DNA of 64,000 nucleotides from a bacterium (GCA_016708315.1 JADJGC010000006.1:62001-126000), one strand, 5' to 3'. Shown: positions 38,549 to 47,219, counted from the first letter of the stretch. The notes: generated by a model not told the origin, from the letters alone. Program-made: numbers and translations.

Positions 38549-39568
38549 TTACTTCTCTGATCTCACTACCGGATAACCGTTGGATAGAAAACCCTGTCCC
38601 AAGTAAACAACCTCGTCACCAGCTTCAAGCCCCGACAAAATTTCAATCGTTGTCTCATTCTTCAAACCCAAAGTCACAGTACGAGCATAGGCAGTGTCGT
38701 TCTTCACAACAAAGAGACTGTACACGCCTTCCTGCGACAACAGCGAAGACTGCGGCACACGCAACGCTGCCTCCGAACTCTCAATCACAAACTTTGCTTT
38801 AGCGAATGCGCCCGGCTGAAGTCTCTGATCCAGATTCGGTACCGACACCTCTACGGTGAATGTCCGCGTCTGCGGATCCGCCGCCGAAGCTACCCGCGTT
38901 ACAATGCAGGTGTAATTGCTGTCGGCCATTGCCAGATGCAATTCGCCTGTCATTCCTACCGAAAACTTCTCCGCAAGACCTGCCGGAACTCCAAATGACA
39001 TTCGCAGCGTATCCGTCCGGGCGACTCGCGCCGCTACCTTTCCCGCCGGAGGGATGTCGCCAACCAGCACATTCAATTCGACCAGCGTTCCGCTGATTGG
39101 CGAAGTAATCTCCACCATTTCCCGCGCCGCTGCAAAATTCGCCCGCGATACCTCGTATGCGCTCTCAGCTTGATCAAACTGTGTCTCGCTGATCGCCTTC
39201 TCTTCAAAGAGATACTTCATTTTGTTGAACGTTTTCTCAGCGTTCTCGAATGTCGATTTAGCCTGGAAATAGCTCGAGGATGCGCCACTCTTATCCAGAA
39301 ACACCACCACGTCGCCTGACTTCACTTTGTCGCCGATCTTATGCGGAAGCGCTGTTACGGCTTCTGACAACCTCACATATAGATCTGCCTGCTTGATACC
39401 GACTAGTCCGCCGCCAAACTCGCGCTCGACCTCGATTCGACCAATCTCGGCAGCCGCCGTCTTGACCGGAATTGTCGGCAACGGCGTCGCCAGCTCGGCG
39501 TCAGAATTGTTTCCGCATGACGCCAACATCGCGGCAGCCAGTAATATTAGTAACCACCTGCTTCTCAT
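38549..39568 (-). CDS. RND efflux membrane-fusion lipoprotein
   Basis: A 339-residue periplasmic adaptor of the AcrA/HlyD type. The N-terminus is a lipoprotein signal with a lipobox ending at Cys18 (LASC). The barrel-sandwich/biotinyl-like halves (VRLSEAVTALPHKIGDKVKSGDVVVFLDKS and ITSPISGTLVELNVLVGD) flank an alpha-hairpin (about residues 100-150). The beta-barrel segment has VASAADPQTRTFTVEVSVPN and LQPGAFAKAKFV, and the C-terminal membrane-proximal part has LSGLEAGDEVVYLGQGFLSNGYPV. It bridges the RND pump and the TolC channel. It begins immediately after the tolC-like stop. Confidence 0.94.
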   Translation of the reverse strand: MRSRWLLILLAAAMLASCGNNSDAELATPLPTIPVKTAAAEIGRIEVEREFGGGLVGIKQADLYVRLSEAVTALPHKIGDKVKSGDVVVFLDKSGASSSYFQAKSTFENAEKTFNKMKYLFEEKAISETQFDQAESAYEVSRANFAAAREMVEITSPISGTLVELNVLVGDIPPAGKVAARVARTDTLRMSFGVPAGLAEKFSVGMTGELHLAMADSNYTCIVTRVASAADPQTRTFTVEVSVPNLDQRLQPGAFAKAKFVIESSEAALRVPQSSLLSQEGVYSLFVVKNDTAYARTVTLGLKNETTIEILSGLEAGDEVVYLGQGFLSNGYPVVRSEK

Positions 39569-40906
39569 CTATTGCTCCTTAAGTGCATCGAAATTATCCG
39601 AACCTGTAACCCGCTGAAGTCTATAAACCGCCAGCGCGACATCGTGAGTTGCCTGCACGTGATTTGTGCGCGCCAATGTCAACGCCGACTCCGATGAAAG
39701 TATTTCCAGTTGCGTACCGACACCATTCTGGTATCGAATCCTTGCGATTCGCAACCCTTCTTCTGCTTGTTCAATCGTCTTAAGCTGCGACTGCAGTCGC
39801 TCTACCGCTTCACTGTAGCGCAGGTATGCGTCGCGAACCTGAAATTCAACCTGCTCACGAGTTTTTTCATATCCCAACTCGGCTTGCAGCTTGTCGACCT
39901 TTGCTTTTCTGACCGATGCCTTGGTCGAGAATCCATTGAAGATTGGATAGGACAACGATATCGAAGCGACCCAATTCGGCGACCAGTCCTTGCCGTTTAG
40001 CCCAAGATCATCCGACTGGTAACGCCAGCCATATTGACTAACAAAATCAAACTTTGGCGAACCTTCCGACTTGGCAATTCCCACAGCGCGTCTGGTGATT
40101 TCCTTCAAGTGCTCCCTCTGCCTCAGCGACGCCCGATTGGCAACAGCTAATTCTGTCAACCGCACAAGGTTCAGGGTCTGAACATTCGAACTTGCATCAT
40201 AGGAGTACTGAAGCTCCAGCGGCTCCGTCAGATCCATTGAAAGCAGATTTCTCAGCGCGTGCAGCGCCAGTTCCGATTGATTTTGCGCTTGCAGTAGTTG
40301 CGGACGCAAGTTCGCGACCTCAACCTCGGCGCGGAGTTTTTCATATTCTGAAACAACCCCCTGGGACTGCATCTTATCAACCATCTCCAGATTCAATTCC
40401 GCCGTTGCCAAAGCGTCGCGGTAAACGCTAACAACGTCGCGAGCCAGAATCACATCCAGAAACGTATTCCGAACCGCAAATGCAATCTCCGCTCCCGTTT
40501 CGTTGACGGCCTCTTCGACATACTTCCTGTAGGTGTGAGCAATCTTGATTGCCGCCAGTACCTTGCCGCCTTGCCAAATCGGCTGCGTCACGGTCAACCC
40601 TGCATCAATTTGATTGTCCGACCCCATCTTGAACGTCTGCCCTCCAAACACCACCTCTGGCACCAACAGATAGCGCGAATAGGTCGAACCCAGGCTCAGA
40701 TGCGGGTACGCATCAGCCGTCGCCTTCTGTATTTCAGCTTCGGCTTTTTCAAGCTCCGAACGCGCTATCAGGTAATCCTGATTACTACGCAATGCCTCGG
40801 CTACGGCATCCTCAATAGTTAGTGTCCGCGCCGTCGCCTGATCTGCAACTATCCCCGACAACACGACGAACATCACCAAGGCCAACAGCCTCGCAACTAT
40901 TTTCAT
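39569..40906 (-). CDS. TolC family outer-membrane efflux protein
   Basis: A 445-residue outer-membrane channel protein. A signal peptide (about residues 1-26) precedes two OEP repeats: LTIEDAVAEALRSNQDYLIARSELEKAEAEIQKATADAYPHLSLGSTYS, and a second half with LTELAVANRASLRQREHLKEITRRAVGIAKSEGSPKFDFVSQYGW. The C-terminal RLQSQLKTIEQAEEGLRIARIRYQNGVGTQLEILSSESAL is a standard TolC-family helix. The ATG overlaps the tetR stop as ATGA. With the downstream fusion protein and RND pump it makes a complete tripartite efflux system. Confidence 0.95.
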   Translation of the reverse strand: MKIVARLLALVMFVVLSGIVADQATARTLTIEDAVAEALRSNQDYLIARSELEKAEAEIQKATADAYPHLSLGSTYSRYLLVPEVVFGGQTFKMGSDNQIDAGLTVTQPIWQGGKVLAAIKIAHTYRKYVEEAVNETGAEIAFAVRNTFLDVILARDVVSVYRDALATAELNLEMVDKMQSQGVVSEYEKLRAEVEVANLRPQLLQAQNQSELALHALRNLLSMDLTEPLELQYSYDASSNVQTLNLVRLTELAVANRASLRQREHLKEITRRAVGIAKSEGSPKFDFVSQYGWRYQSDDLGLNGKDWSPNWVASISLSYPIFNGFSTKASVRKAKVDKLQAELGYEKTREQVEFQVRDAYLRYSEAVERLQSQLKTIEQAEEGLRIARIRYQNGVGTQLEILSSESALTLARTNHVQATHDVALAVYRLQRVTGSDNFDALKEQ

Positions 40907-41511
40907 CTCATAAGTCCCTTCAACGTAATTTCCACAGCCTCTCGGATATCTTTGCGACGGGAGTGGCCTTTGCCATAAAGCTGGCGTTCAACTATCAGTT
41001 TCATTAGCGATAGAAAATATTCTGCCGCGAATTCCGAATCGACCTTCTTGATGCGCCCGGCGCGAATATCTTCCTTCACAGTGGCGGCAATTACCTTCAA
41101 AAAGTGATGATACCCGGCATCCATATCCAACTTGACTTTGAGCCGCACTTCCGGCTGCTCAATCATCATCACCCGGTAATAATTCGGATATTCGACAAAA
41201 AAGTCAACAAATTGTGTCAATCCCGTCGTGATATGCTCAGCTACTTCGCATTTCTCTTCTACGAGATTGGCAAATCGTTGCAGTAGAGCGGTATGCCCCC
41301 GTTCAACTACTGCCGCAAACAGCTCCAATTTCGATGGGAAATGACGGTATATCGTCCCCTTGCCCGTGCCTGCCAATTCCGCAATTGCATCGACATTGCA
41401 GGTGTCGTAACCGTGGGTCGCAAACGATTCTAACGCCGCATCGAGAATCATCTCTTTGCGCTCGTTTTCCGGCAAATTGCGCCGTTTTGGCTTGATTGGT
41501 TCTCTTAACAT
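40903..41511 (-). CDS. TetR/AcrR family transcriptional regulator
   Basis: A 202-residue repressor-type protein. The N-terminal TetR DNA-binding domain is clear: ERKEMILDAALESFATHGYDTCNVDAIAELAGTGKGTIYRHFPSKLELFAAVVERG, with the helix-turn-helix at about residues 40-60. The C-terminal helical ligand domain is less conserved. It is the first gene of the efflux operon and overlaps the tolC-like gene. A near-perfect palindrome lies 10 bp before its start, suggesting it represses its own operon and hence the downstream bacillithiol genes. The ligand is unknown. Confidence 0.95.
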   Translation of the reverse strand: MLREPIKPKRRNLPENERKEMILDAALESFATHGYDTCNVDAIAELAGTGKGTIYRHFPSKLELFAAVVERGHTALLQRFANLVEEKCEVAEHITTGLTQFVDFFVEYPNYYRVMMIEQPEVRLKVKLDMDAGYHHFLKVIAATVKEDIRAGRIKKVDSEFAAEYFLSLMKLIVERQLYGKGHSRRKDIREAVEITLKGLMR

Positions 41512-41521
41512 TGTCTATTAG

Positions 41522-41539
41522 ACGGACTGGTCAGTCCGT
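41522..41539. promoter_or_regulatory. Probable TetR operator
   Basis: ACGGACTG (41522-41529) and CAGTCCGT (41532-41539) are exact reverse complements around a 2-bp centre. The 18-bp site lies between the -10 element and the tetR start, where a bound repressor would block the transcript. Position and symmetry fit TetR-family autoregulation. Confidence 0.75.
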
Positions 41540-41557
41540 TTGTTCCGAAAAAAAACC

Positions 41558-41563
41558 ATTATA
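41558..41563 (-). promoter_or_regulatory. -10 element of the tetR/efflux/bacillithiol operon
   Basis: A perfect TATAAT on the minus strand overlaps the corA stop codon and lies 19 bp upstream of the palindromic operator. I find no good -35 hexamer at normal spacing in the end of corA, so the promoter may need an activator or be weak. Confidence 0.5.
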
Positions 41564-42527
41564 TCCACTTTTTTCTTTTGAAGAACCACAGAAGCCCGAC
41601 AATTACCCCCACAATCAGAAGTACCGCAAAAGGATAGCCGAATTTCCACCGGAATTCCGGTATCGTCTCGAAATTCATTCCGTAGAACCCTACAATGAAT
41701 GTTGCCGGGAGAAATAACGCCGAAAGTATCGTCAGAAACTTGATTACGGCATTGGTCTTGGTCGATACCATCGAGAAGTACAAATCCATTGCCGAGTTGA
41801 TCGAGTCGCGCTGATTATCCGCGGTAGAAATCATCACATGCAGATGGTCATTGATATCCGAAAAGTAAATCGCCGCTTTCGGTGTTATTACATCAAACTT
41901 CTCTCTTGTAAACTGCGACATGATTTCCGACTGCGGCACAATCACGCGCCGGATAATCGCCAAATCTCGCCTGATCCGGAACATCTTCTTGAGAATATCC
42001 TGATCTGGATCTTCGAACACTTCCGCCTCTACCCCGTCTACTTCCTTCTCCATGGTGTTCTGCGCGCTGAAGTACGTGTCAACGATATGATCGAGCATCG
42101 TATGGAACAAAAAGTCCGCACCGCGTGAAATCAGCCGGCTGTCGCGCTGAAGCCTCTGCGCCACTGAATCCAGCGATGGTACCTGATGGAAATGCACTGT
42201 CACGACTGCATTCTGCGTCAGAAACAGCCCGATGCCCTTTGCCTCGATCTCGGTTTCCTGCACCGGTGGACCAAGTACTTGCACAATCGTGAACAAGTAT
42301 GTGTCGTAATCATCTATTTTGGGATGCGACATTTCCGACAGAACGTCTTCAATCGCCAGAGGATGGAACTTGAACTCCGATGTCAGGACATACGACTCTT
42401 CGTCGGTCGGCGAGGACAAATCAACCCACAGCACACTGTCGCGTCGTGCGCAAAGCTTCTGGAATTCGCTAATTCCTTCGGCATAATTCAATCCGTCGTC
42501 GGTGGTATAGTAAAATGACCTGATCAT
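41559..42527 (-). CDS. corA: CorA family magnesium/divalent cation transporter
   Basis: A 322-residue CorA-type channel: a long cytosolic N-terminal domain with WVDLSSPTDEESYVLTSEFKFHPLAIEDVLSEMSHPKIDDYDTYLFTIV, a long stalk helix (about residues 180-255) and two C-terminal membrane helices. The pore signature GMN is present in FIVGFYGMNFETIPEF between them, followed by a lysine-rich C-terminus. I start at the ATG at 42525-42527, which has GGAG eight bases upstream, rather than at a TTG nine codons earlier. The gap before it (42528-42657) has no further feature I can support. Its stop codon overlaps the -10 of the tetR operon. Confidence 0.94.
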   Translation of the reverse strand: MIRSFYYTTDDGLNYAEGISEFQKLCARRDSVLWVDLSSPTDEESYVLTSEFKFHPLAIEDVLSEMSHPKIDDYDTYLFTIVQVLGPPVQETEIEAKGIGLFLTQNAVVTVHFHQVPSLDSVAQRLQRDSRLISRGADFLFHTMLDHIVDTYFSAQNTMEKEVDGVEAEVFEDPDQDILKKMFRIRRDLAIIRRVIVPQSEIMSQFTREKFDVITPKAAIYFSDINDHLHVMISTADNQRDSINSAMDLYFSMVSTKTNAVIKFLTILSALFLPATFIVGFYGMNFETIPEFRWKFGYPFAVLLIVGVIVGLLWFFKRKKWI

Positions 42528-42657
42528 CGCGGTTTCTCCGCCGTTTGCCACCAATTCTTAAGTGTACGCACGGCAATGTTCACATCTCGGGCGGTCGTGC
42601 AGGTTCTTGACCGGCCGCGCTTGGGAAGTGGGTAATTAGGCTGTTTTTAGCCCTTTG

Positions 42658-43710
42658 TCAAGGTTGAAGTGTCTCCGTCGTGTCTGCCTTCTGAGCCTCA
42701 ATTTCGGCCTCGGCGCGGAGCTTCTTGAAGGTAATGTGATTCGTAAACAGGAAGTATATCCCGATGACAAAGACCGGAACAATATCCATGAAATGCAACA
42801 CCAAACTGAACGCGGCTGCTTCTGCCCTTGGCACCTTAAACAGCTCATGCAGTACACTGATTACGATAATCTGGAACGAACCGATGTTTCCTGGCGATAT
42901 CGGTATCATCAGGAGAAACGAGTTGATAATTACCACTACCACGCCCGCCCACGCCGGAATGTCAAGTTTGAATGCCAGGATCAGTGTGACTGCAACCAGC
43001 ACATGGAATAACCACACCAATATCGAATAATAGCTGACCTCAAGGATTCCCCGACCACTCTTGAGCGAGGTCAACCCGCTGATCATCGACTGCGTCCATT
43101 TCTGCAGTTTCGTATACAGATTGGGGAAACGGCGCTTGATTCGCGTCTTGCCAAAATACTCCAGCGCCCTCTTATTCCGCCAAACCAGGAAGGCGACGCA
43201 TAGGAATACGCCAATCCCGATTGCCGCGTAAATCTCCGCCTGTCTCAGCCAAACCGGGAAGGCAAAGATAAACGAAGCCAGATAGACGAGTACTATCAAG
43301 CTGATTCCGTCAAAAAGCACTTCCATCGCCACGGTCGTGAAGCACAGCGTCTTGGAGAGCCCTTCAGCCTTTGAAAGCATGACAATCCGCCCCGCCTGCC
43401 CGGTCAATGCCGGCAACGAAAGATTGATCATCTGCCCGACATGGAACAAAGCAAACATGCGCGTCTTTGACACAGGCTTGACTTCTCGAATCAGAGCCCG
43501 CCAACGCATCCCCTTGGCCCAGTTCATTGGTACGGCCGCACCAAACGACGCTAATAGATAGAGATAGTTGAGTTGGGCGATACTTGTCCACAACTCGCGC
43601 AGATTAACTTTGTAGAAGCTTAAGAATAGCAGGCCAATTGCCACCGCTACTCCCAAGACCTTCTTCCAATCCAGATTTTTGATCAATACCTCAGTCTTAA
43701 TGCGATTCAA
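42658..43710 (-). CDS. Flippase-like integral membrane protein (LPG-synthase TM / AglD-like)
   Basis: A 350-residue polytopic membrane protein of the lysylphosphatidylglycerol-synthase transmembrane superfamily (UPF0104/AglD-like), with about eight hydrophobic helices. Family landmarks are WRALIREVKPVSKTRMFALFHVGQMINLSLPALTGQAGRIVML, the ETTVAMEVLFDGISL-like segment (TTVAMEVLFDGISLIVLV) and the C-terminal INSFLLMIPISPGNIGSFQIIVISVLHELF. Members move or modify lipid-linked substrates, but no substrate can be assigned here. The TTG start at 43708-43710 is only 12 nt from a strong -10 box and has no ribosome binding site, so the true start may be a few codons further in. Confidence 0.9.
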   Translation of the reverse strand: MNRIKTEVLIKNLDWKKVLGVAVAIGLLFLSFYKVNLRELWTSIAQLNYLYLLASFGAAVPMNWAKGMRWRALIREVKPVSKTRMFALFHVGQMINLSLPALTGQAGRIVMLSKAEGLSKTLCFTTVAMEVLFDGISLIVLVYLASFIFAFPVWLRQAEIYAAIGIGVFLCVAFLVWRNKRALEYFGKTRIKRRFPNLYTKLQKWTQSMISGLTSLKSGRGILEVSYYSILVWLFHVLVAVTLILAFKLDIPAWAGVVVVIINSFLLMIPISPGNIGSFQIIVISVLHELFKVPRAEAAAFSLVLHFMDIVPVFVIGIYFLFTNHITFKKLRAEAEIEAQKADTTETLQP

Positions 43711-43721
43711 TTGAAGAGCGA

Positions 43722-43750
43722 ATAATAGTGTTCAATTGTGGTAGTGTCAA
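43722..43750 (-). promoter_or_regulatory. Strong candidate sigma70-type promoter upstream of the flippase-like gene
   Basis: On the minus strand TTGACA (43745-43750, perfect), a 17-bp spacer and TATTAT (43722-43727, 5 of 6) form the best promoter match seen in the window. Transcription would start near 43715, almost at the annotated start codon. Confidence 0.65.
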
Positions 43751-43791
43751 CGAATTAGAGCGGGTTAGGATCAAGGGGAAACAAGTCCGGC

Positions 43792-43814
43792 TTTGACGCA
43801 AAGCGGCCGTCAAA
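43792..43814 (-). terminator. Hairpin at the end of batE, possible transcription end
   Basis: TTTGACG and CGTCAAA form a 7-bp perfect stem with a 9-nt loop overlapping the batE stop codon, at the 3' end of the ten-gene Bat run and just before a new promoter. No T-tract follows, so intrinsic termination is uncertain. Confidence 0.3.
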
Positions 43815-44547
43815 TGGTGACAACGTCTGAACGTCGCACCCAACCCTTCAATTGATTGGCAAACAACGCCAGATAGTAGTCCGGACGGCTTTCGAGAATT
43901 GTGAACATTAACCCCTCATGCGCTTCAAACTGCAATTCAAACTCATCCCCAGGTCCCGACATGATTTCCGTTTGTTCGACCGTGACAACCCCTTCTTGGA
44001 TCAGATAATTGTTCTGCAACACCCACACCATCGCCACAGCACAAATCACTGCGACCAGCACCAGCGATACCACACTGGTCGACCCGATACTCACCTTCCC
44101 CATCCGTTTGAGCGTTAACAATCCGAACAAAACCGCAATCGCAAGGAGCGAAATCAAGAAGTACTGATTCGGTGAGAGAACGTTAAGCACCCTCCCGATC
44201 TGCGTCTGAAACGACGCACCCTCCTGGTCAATCTTGTCAACCGTGTAGAGCCGGGCAAACTCCAAATTCGCCTTGATATCGGCATCTTCTGGATTCAACC
44301 GCTCAGCCCGCCGGAAATTGGCTATCGCTAGACCGATTCGACCCGCTTTGTAGTACGCACATCCTGCATTGTAAAAAAGCTGAGGCGAAGAGTACCCTTT
44401 ATCGATGATCGCTTGGAATGCCGTCGATGATTCAACAAACTTCCCCTGGTCATACAAGCTTATCGCAGCACGAAAGTCGTCATCCGCACCGGCAAACAAC
44501 GTCACCGGCACGAGCATAATCAAGGCAATCCACAAGAATCGCTTCAA
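43810..44547 (-). CDS. batE: BatE-like TPR and SH3-domain membrane protein
   Basis: A 245-residue protein with a signal peptide (about residues 1-19) and TPR units (FVESSTAFQAIIDKGYSSPQLFYNAGCAYYKAGRIGLAIANFRRAERLNPEDADIKANLEFA). Two membrane helices (about 130-175) are followed by a C-terminal bacterial SH3-like domain (EQTEIMSGPGDEFELQFEAHEGLMFTILE). This order is that of BatE, the last protein of the Bacteroides-type aerotolerance operon. It overlaps batD by 4 nt. Bat proteins are thought to form an envelope complex with MoxR and VWA partners, and their exact role remains debated. Confidence 0.88.
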   Translation of the reverse strand: MKRFLWIALIMLVPVTLFAGADDDFRAAISLYDQGKFVESSTAFQAIIDKGYSSPQLFYNAGCAYYKAGRIGLAIANFRRAERLNPEDADIKANLEFARLYTVDKIDQEGASFQTQIGRVLNVLSPNQYFLISLLAIAVLFGLLTLKRMGKVSIGSTSVVSLVLVAVICAVAMVWVLQNNYLIQEGVVTVEQTEIMSGPGDEFELQFEAHEGLMFTILESRPDYYLALFANQLKGWVRRSDVVTI

Positions 44548-46364
44548 CGCGTCTTCTCCAGATCAATAATCAACTGCCGTGCATCATCAAGCAACTTCTG
44601 CATCTGCGCTGTCTCAGAACCTCCCGGGGCGAATCTGCCAAAATCGCACTGTTGCAGCAACTCAAGCATCTTTGCGACAAGAACATCGCTTTGTTTGCCC
44701 GCCGCAAATGCTTTGATACTATCCGCCGTCAGTCCGTAAGCCGGCAAGTTGTAGCGGTCGGCAAAATACTCTATCAGTGAGCGATTGATCTCGGTGTAGA
44801 ACCCATCGGCGTCATTTGCAATTAGGCTCGACTTGGCACGTGCCAGCCTGCCTTCTGCCATTTTGCGCGCCTGCTTCAGCCGCCGGAAGCCGTGATCGGT
44901 TTCCAACCTCTCTTTGCGTCGCTGCGTCTGCAGAATCGCCACATAGCCGATAATCGGAATCAAATACAATGCGAGAAAGAACGGGCTCATCGCCAGCGGC
45001 TGACTGCGGCGTGTATTCAAATCACCAACATCCGACTTCAAATAGCGAATGTCCTTCGCCGCAAGATCGATGCGATTGGTCTGAAGATTCTGCACCTGCG
45101 AAGCAAACCTATCTTGCGATGGCGTCGCTTCAATCTGAATCGCATCCGTCGTAATAGTCTTGTAACTGCGAGCCTTTGGATCAAAGTACGAGAAACTTAG
45201 CGACGGGATCGTATAAGTGCCGGCGCGCTTCGGGATAAACACTTGCTCATAGATCTTGCTGCCGCCCAACACATAGTCCATTCGTTCGATATTTTCAGAA
45301 TCACCCGCCTGATAACTGCGGAAATCGGGCATGTCTGGAATCGATGGCATTCCAACAGTCTTAATATTGCCAACTCCGGAAATCTTCACCGTCATCGTAA
45401 TCGGCTCATTTACCGGCACGGTTCGCCTGTCGACGCTCGCTGTCATCGTGAATTGGCCCACCGCACCGCCGAAATCAACGGGCTTGCCTTGAGTCGGCAA
45501 TGGCAGGGCAACAACAGCAATCGGATCAGAAGTCAGTTTAACGCTCTTCGTTTCGCCAAAAACACCAAAATTGTTGAAGATCGAAAACGGATCGCGATTT
45601 CGTGCCCGTTCCTGAACCAAACAAGTTAGACTCGCCTGCCCAATCGATTGAATTCCCGGAGCCGTCGGGAAGAGTCCGCTCTTGATCTCGGTCACCCGGT
45701 AGTCGCGTCCATTGACAGTCTGATAAATTGACCGCTGCGGCCCCAAGTCCTCGACCCAAAACCCCGTCTTCTGGGGTGGGACATAGTCAGTACCCTGCAG
45801 CAGTTCAATCCCCTGAAAGAACTTGAATGTCAGTGTAATCTGCTCATTGACATACACAGTGTCCTTGTCGACAACAGTGCGGATAAACAGGTCATCCTTG
45901 GCTACACCGCTCTGCTGAGATTGTCCTTGTCGCCTTGTTGTCTGCGGATTTGTATTTCTGGTCTGCGGCGCACCGCCGGCACTTACCTGAACTGTCTGCG
46001 CTTGAGTCATGTAACGTTGGCCGTCAATATCAAGAGCAAACGCCGGTATCTCCAGCTTCCCTGACCGCTTGGGTGTCATCCGGAATACATAACGCTTGGT
46101 GTTTTGCGACTGACCATTCACCCACGTGAAGCTTTGGCTCGTTCCTGTCGAGTAGACCTCGAAATCCCCCAGCTTCGGCAACGCCACATTAGGCACCTTC
46201 GATACGTCGCCGCTGATTTCGACCGTGTACTCAAGCGATTCGTCTTGCGAGATCTGCTTGCGGTCGACTCGTGCGGTCACGGCTACGTCACTGGCAAGCA
46301 CGATCGCATGCGCCAGAAGAACAACAAATATCCGAGTCAGTATTTTTCGCAAACTGCCAATCAT
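44544..46364 (-). CDS. batD: BatD (oxygen tolerance protein)
   Basis: A 606-residue BatD protein. The signal peptide (about residues 1-25) is followed by repeated beta-sandwich domains: VTARVDRKQISQDESLEYTVEISGDVSKVPNVALPKLGDFEVYSTGTSQSFTWVNGQ, then DLFIRTVVDKDTVYVNEQITLTFKFFQG and QFTMTASVDRRTVPVNEPITMTVKISGVGNIKTVGMPSIPDMPDF. A membrane helix near residue 465 precedes a cytosolic helical tail. The repeat phrase V-D-r-x-x-v-x-v-n-E-x-i is the BatD hallmark. It lies between batC (3-nt gap) and batE (4-nt overlap). Confidence 0.94.
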   Translation of the reverse strand: MIGSLRKILTRIFVVLLAHAIVLASDVAVTARVDRKQISQDESLEYTVEISGDVSKVPNVALPKLGDFEVYSTGTSQSFTWVNGQSQNTKRYVFRMTPKRSGKLEIPAFALDIDGQRYMTQAQTVQVSAGGAPQTRNTNPQTTRRQGQSQQSGVAKDDLFIRTVVDKDTVYVNEQITLTFKFFQGIELLQGTDYVPPQKTGFWVEDLGPQRSIYQTVNGRDYRVTEIKSGLFPTAPGIQSIGQASLTCLVQERARNRDPFSIFNNFGVFGETKSVKLTSDPIAVVALPLPTQGKPVDFGGAVGQFTMTASVDRRTVPVNEPITMTVKISGVGNIKTVGMPSIPDMPDFRSYQAGDSENIERMDYVLGGSKIYEQVFIPKRAGTYTIPSLSFSYFDPKARSYKTITTDAIQIEATPSQDRFASQVQNLQTNRIDLAAKDIRYLKSDVGDLNTRRSQPLAMSPFFLALYLIPIIGYVAILQTQRRKERLETDHGFRRLKQARKMAEGRLARAKSSLIANDADGFYTEINRSLIEYFADRYNLPAYGLTADSIKAFAAGKQSDVLVAKMLELLQQCDFGRFAPGGSETAQMQKLLDDARQLIIDLEKTR

Positions 46365-46367
46365 CGC

Positions 46368-47219
46368 TTACCAGTCTTTTTTGCTATCGTAATTTCCGTA
46401 CTTGACCTTAGTCCGGTTGATTTTCTTCTGCAAGTCCTTTTCGGCATTTCCGATCGCCTTCAGAATACGATCTGCGTCTTCCTTGCTCATCTTTTCATCC
46501 TGCCCCTTGCCCTCTTGCTGCTCAGTTTGGCCCTCACTGCCCTGCTGCTGCTGCCCCTGGTCTTTTTTATCCTGCTCCCCTTCGCCTTGCTGCTGCTGTT
46601 GTTGCTGCTGCTTGTCTTCGCCATTCTCGCCTTGCTGGCCCTGTTGCTGCTGTTGCTGTTGATCCTGCTCGCTTTCGCCCTGATCATCCTGCTTTTGCTG
46701 ATCGTCGCCCTGCTGCTGTTGTTGCTGGTCTTGCTCTTCTTGCTTCTCCTGGTCTTGCTGCTGCTGGTCCTGCTTTTCATTCTGCTGATTTTGTGCCTGT
46801 TCTTTCAACTTCTTGCGCGACAATTCCAGATTGTACTTCGCATCGACATCATCCGGTTTCAGCTCAAGACACTTCTGATAGGCGTTGATCGCCTCCGCAT
46901 ACTTCTCGTTACGGAAGAAGCTTGACCCCAAGTTATAGTATGCATCCGCCTGAAATGCCGGGTCGTCAGTCAGAAGCGCCTTCGAGTAACGCTTAACTGC
47001 ATCCTCGTACTTCGCCTGGTCGAATAGTGCCGTTCCAATATTGTATTCTAATACCGGCTCCTGCGGTTTCTCTATTTCCGCTTCTTGATAGTATTTCAGC
47101 GCCTGCTCAATATCACGCTTCGAATAGGCTTCGTTCCCCTTCTTGTTCAACTTCCGGTAGTCCGCCAACACGCTCGTGCTCACGCAGGTTATCAGGATGA
47201 AAATCAGTACTCTACGCAT
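46368..47219 (-). CDS. batC: BatC-like TPR protein with a long Gln-rich tract
   Basis: I start at MRRVLIFILITCVSTSVLADYRK (283 residues), which gives a signal peptide and an 8-nt overlap with batB; the open frame extends 34 codons further back through the end of batB. TPR units cover about residues 20-145 (GNEAYSKRDIEQALKYYQEAEIEKPQEPVLEYNIGTALFDQAKYEDAVKRYSKAL, then ADAYYNLGSSFFRNEKYAEAINAYQKCLELKPDDVDAKYNLELSRKKL). The tail (about 150-255) is a low-complexity run of Gln with Glu/Asp/Lys, then a short conserved end (MSKEDADRILKAIGNAEKDLQKKINR). Low-complexity acidic/Gln tails are common in BatC. The tract produces spurious Leu-rich frames on the plus strand. Confidence 0.9.
   Translation of the reverse strand: MRRVLIFILITCVSTSVLADYRKLNKKGNEAYSKRDIEQALKYYQEAEIEKPQEPVLEYNIGTALFDQAKYEDAVKRYSKALLTDDPAFQADAYYNLGSSFFRNEKYAEAINAYQKCLELKPDDVDAKYNLELSRKKLKEQAQNQQNEKQDQQQQDQEKQEEQDQQQQQQGDDQQKQDDQGESEQDQQQQQQQGQQGENGEDKQQQQQQQQGEGEQDKKDQGQQQQGSEGQTEQQEGKGQDEKMSKEDADRILKAIGNAEKDLQKKINRTKVKYGNYDSKKDW

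Noticed and set aside
46104..46925. Long plus-strand ORF with a Leu-rich protein opposite batC
   Set aside because: It is the antisense reading of the Gln-rich CAG/CAA repeats of batC and the start of batD.
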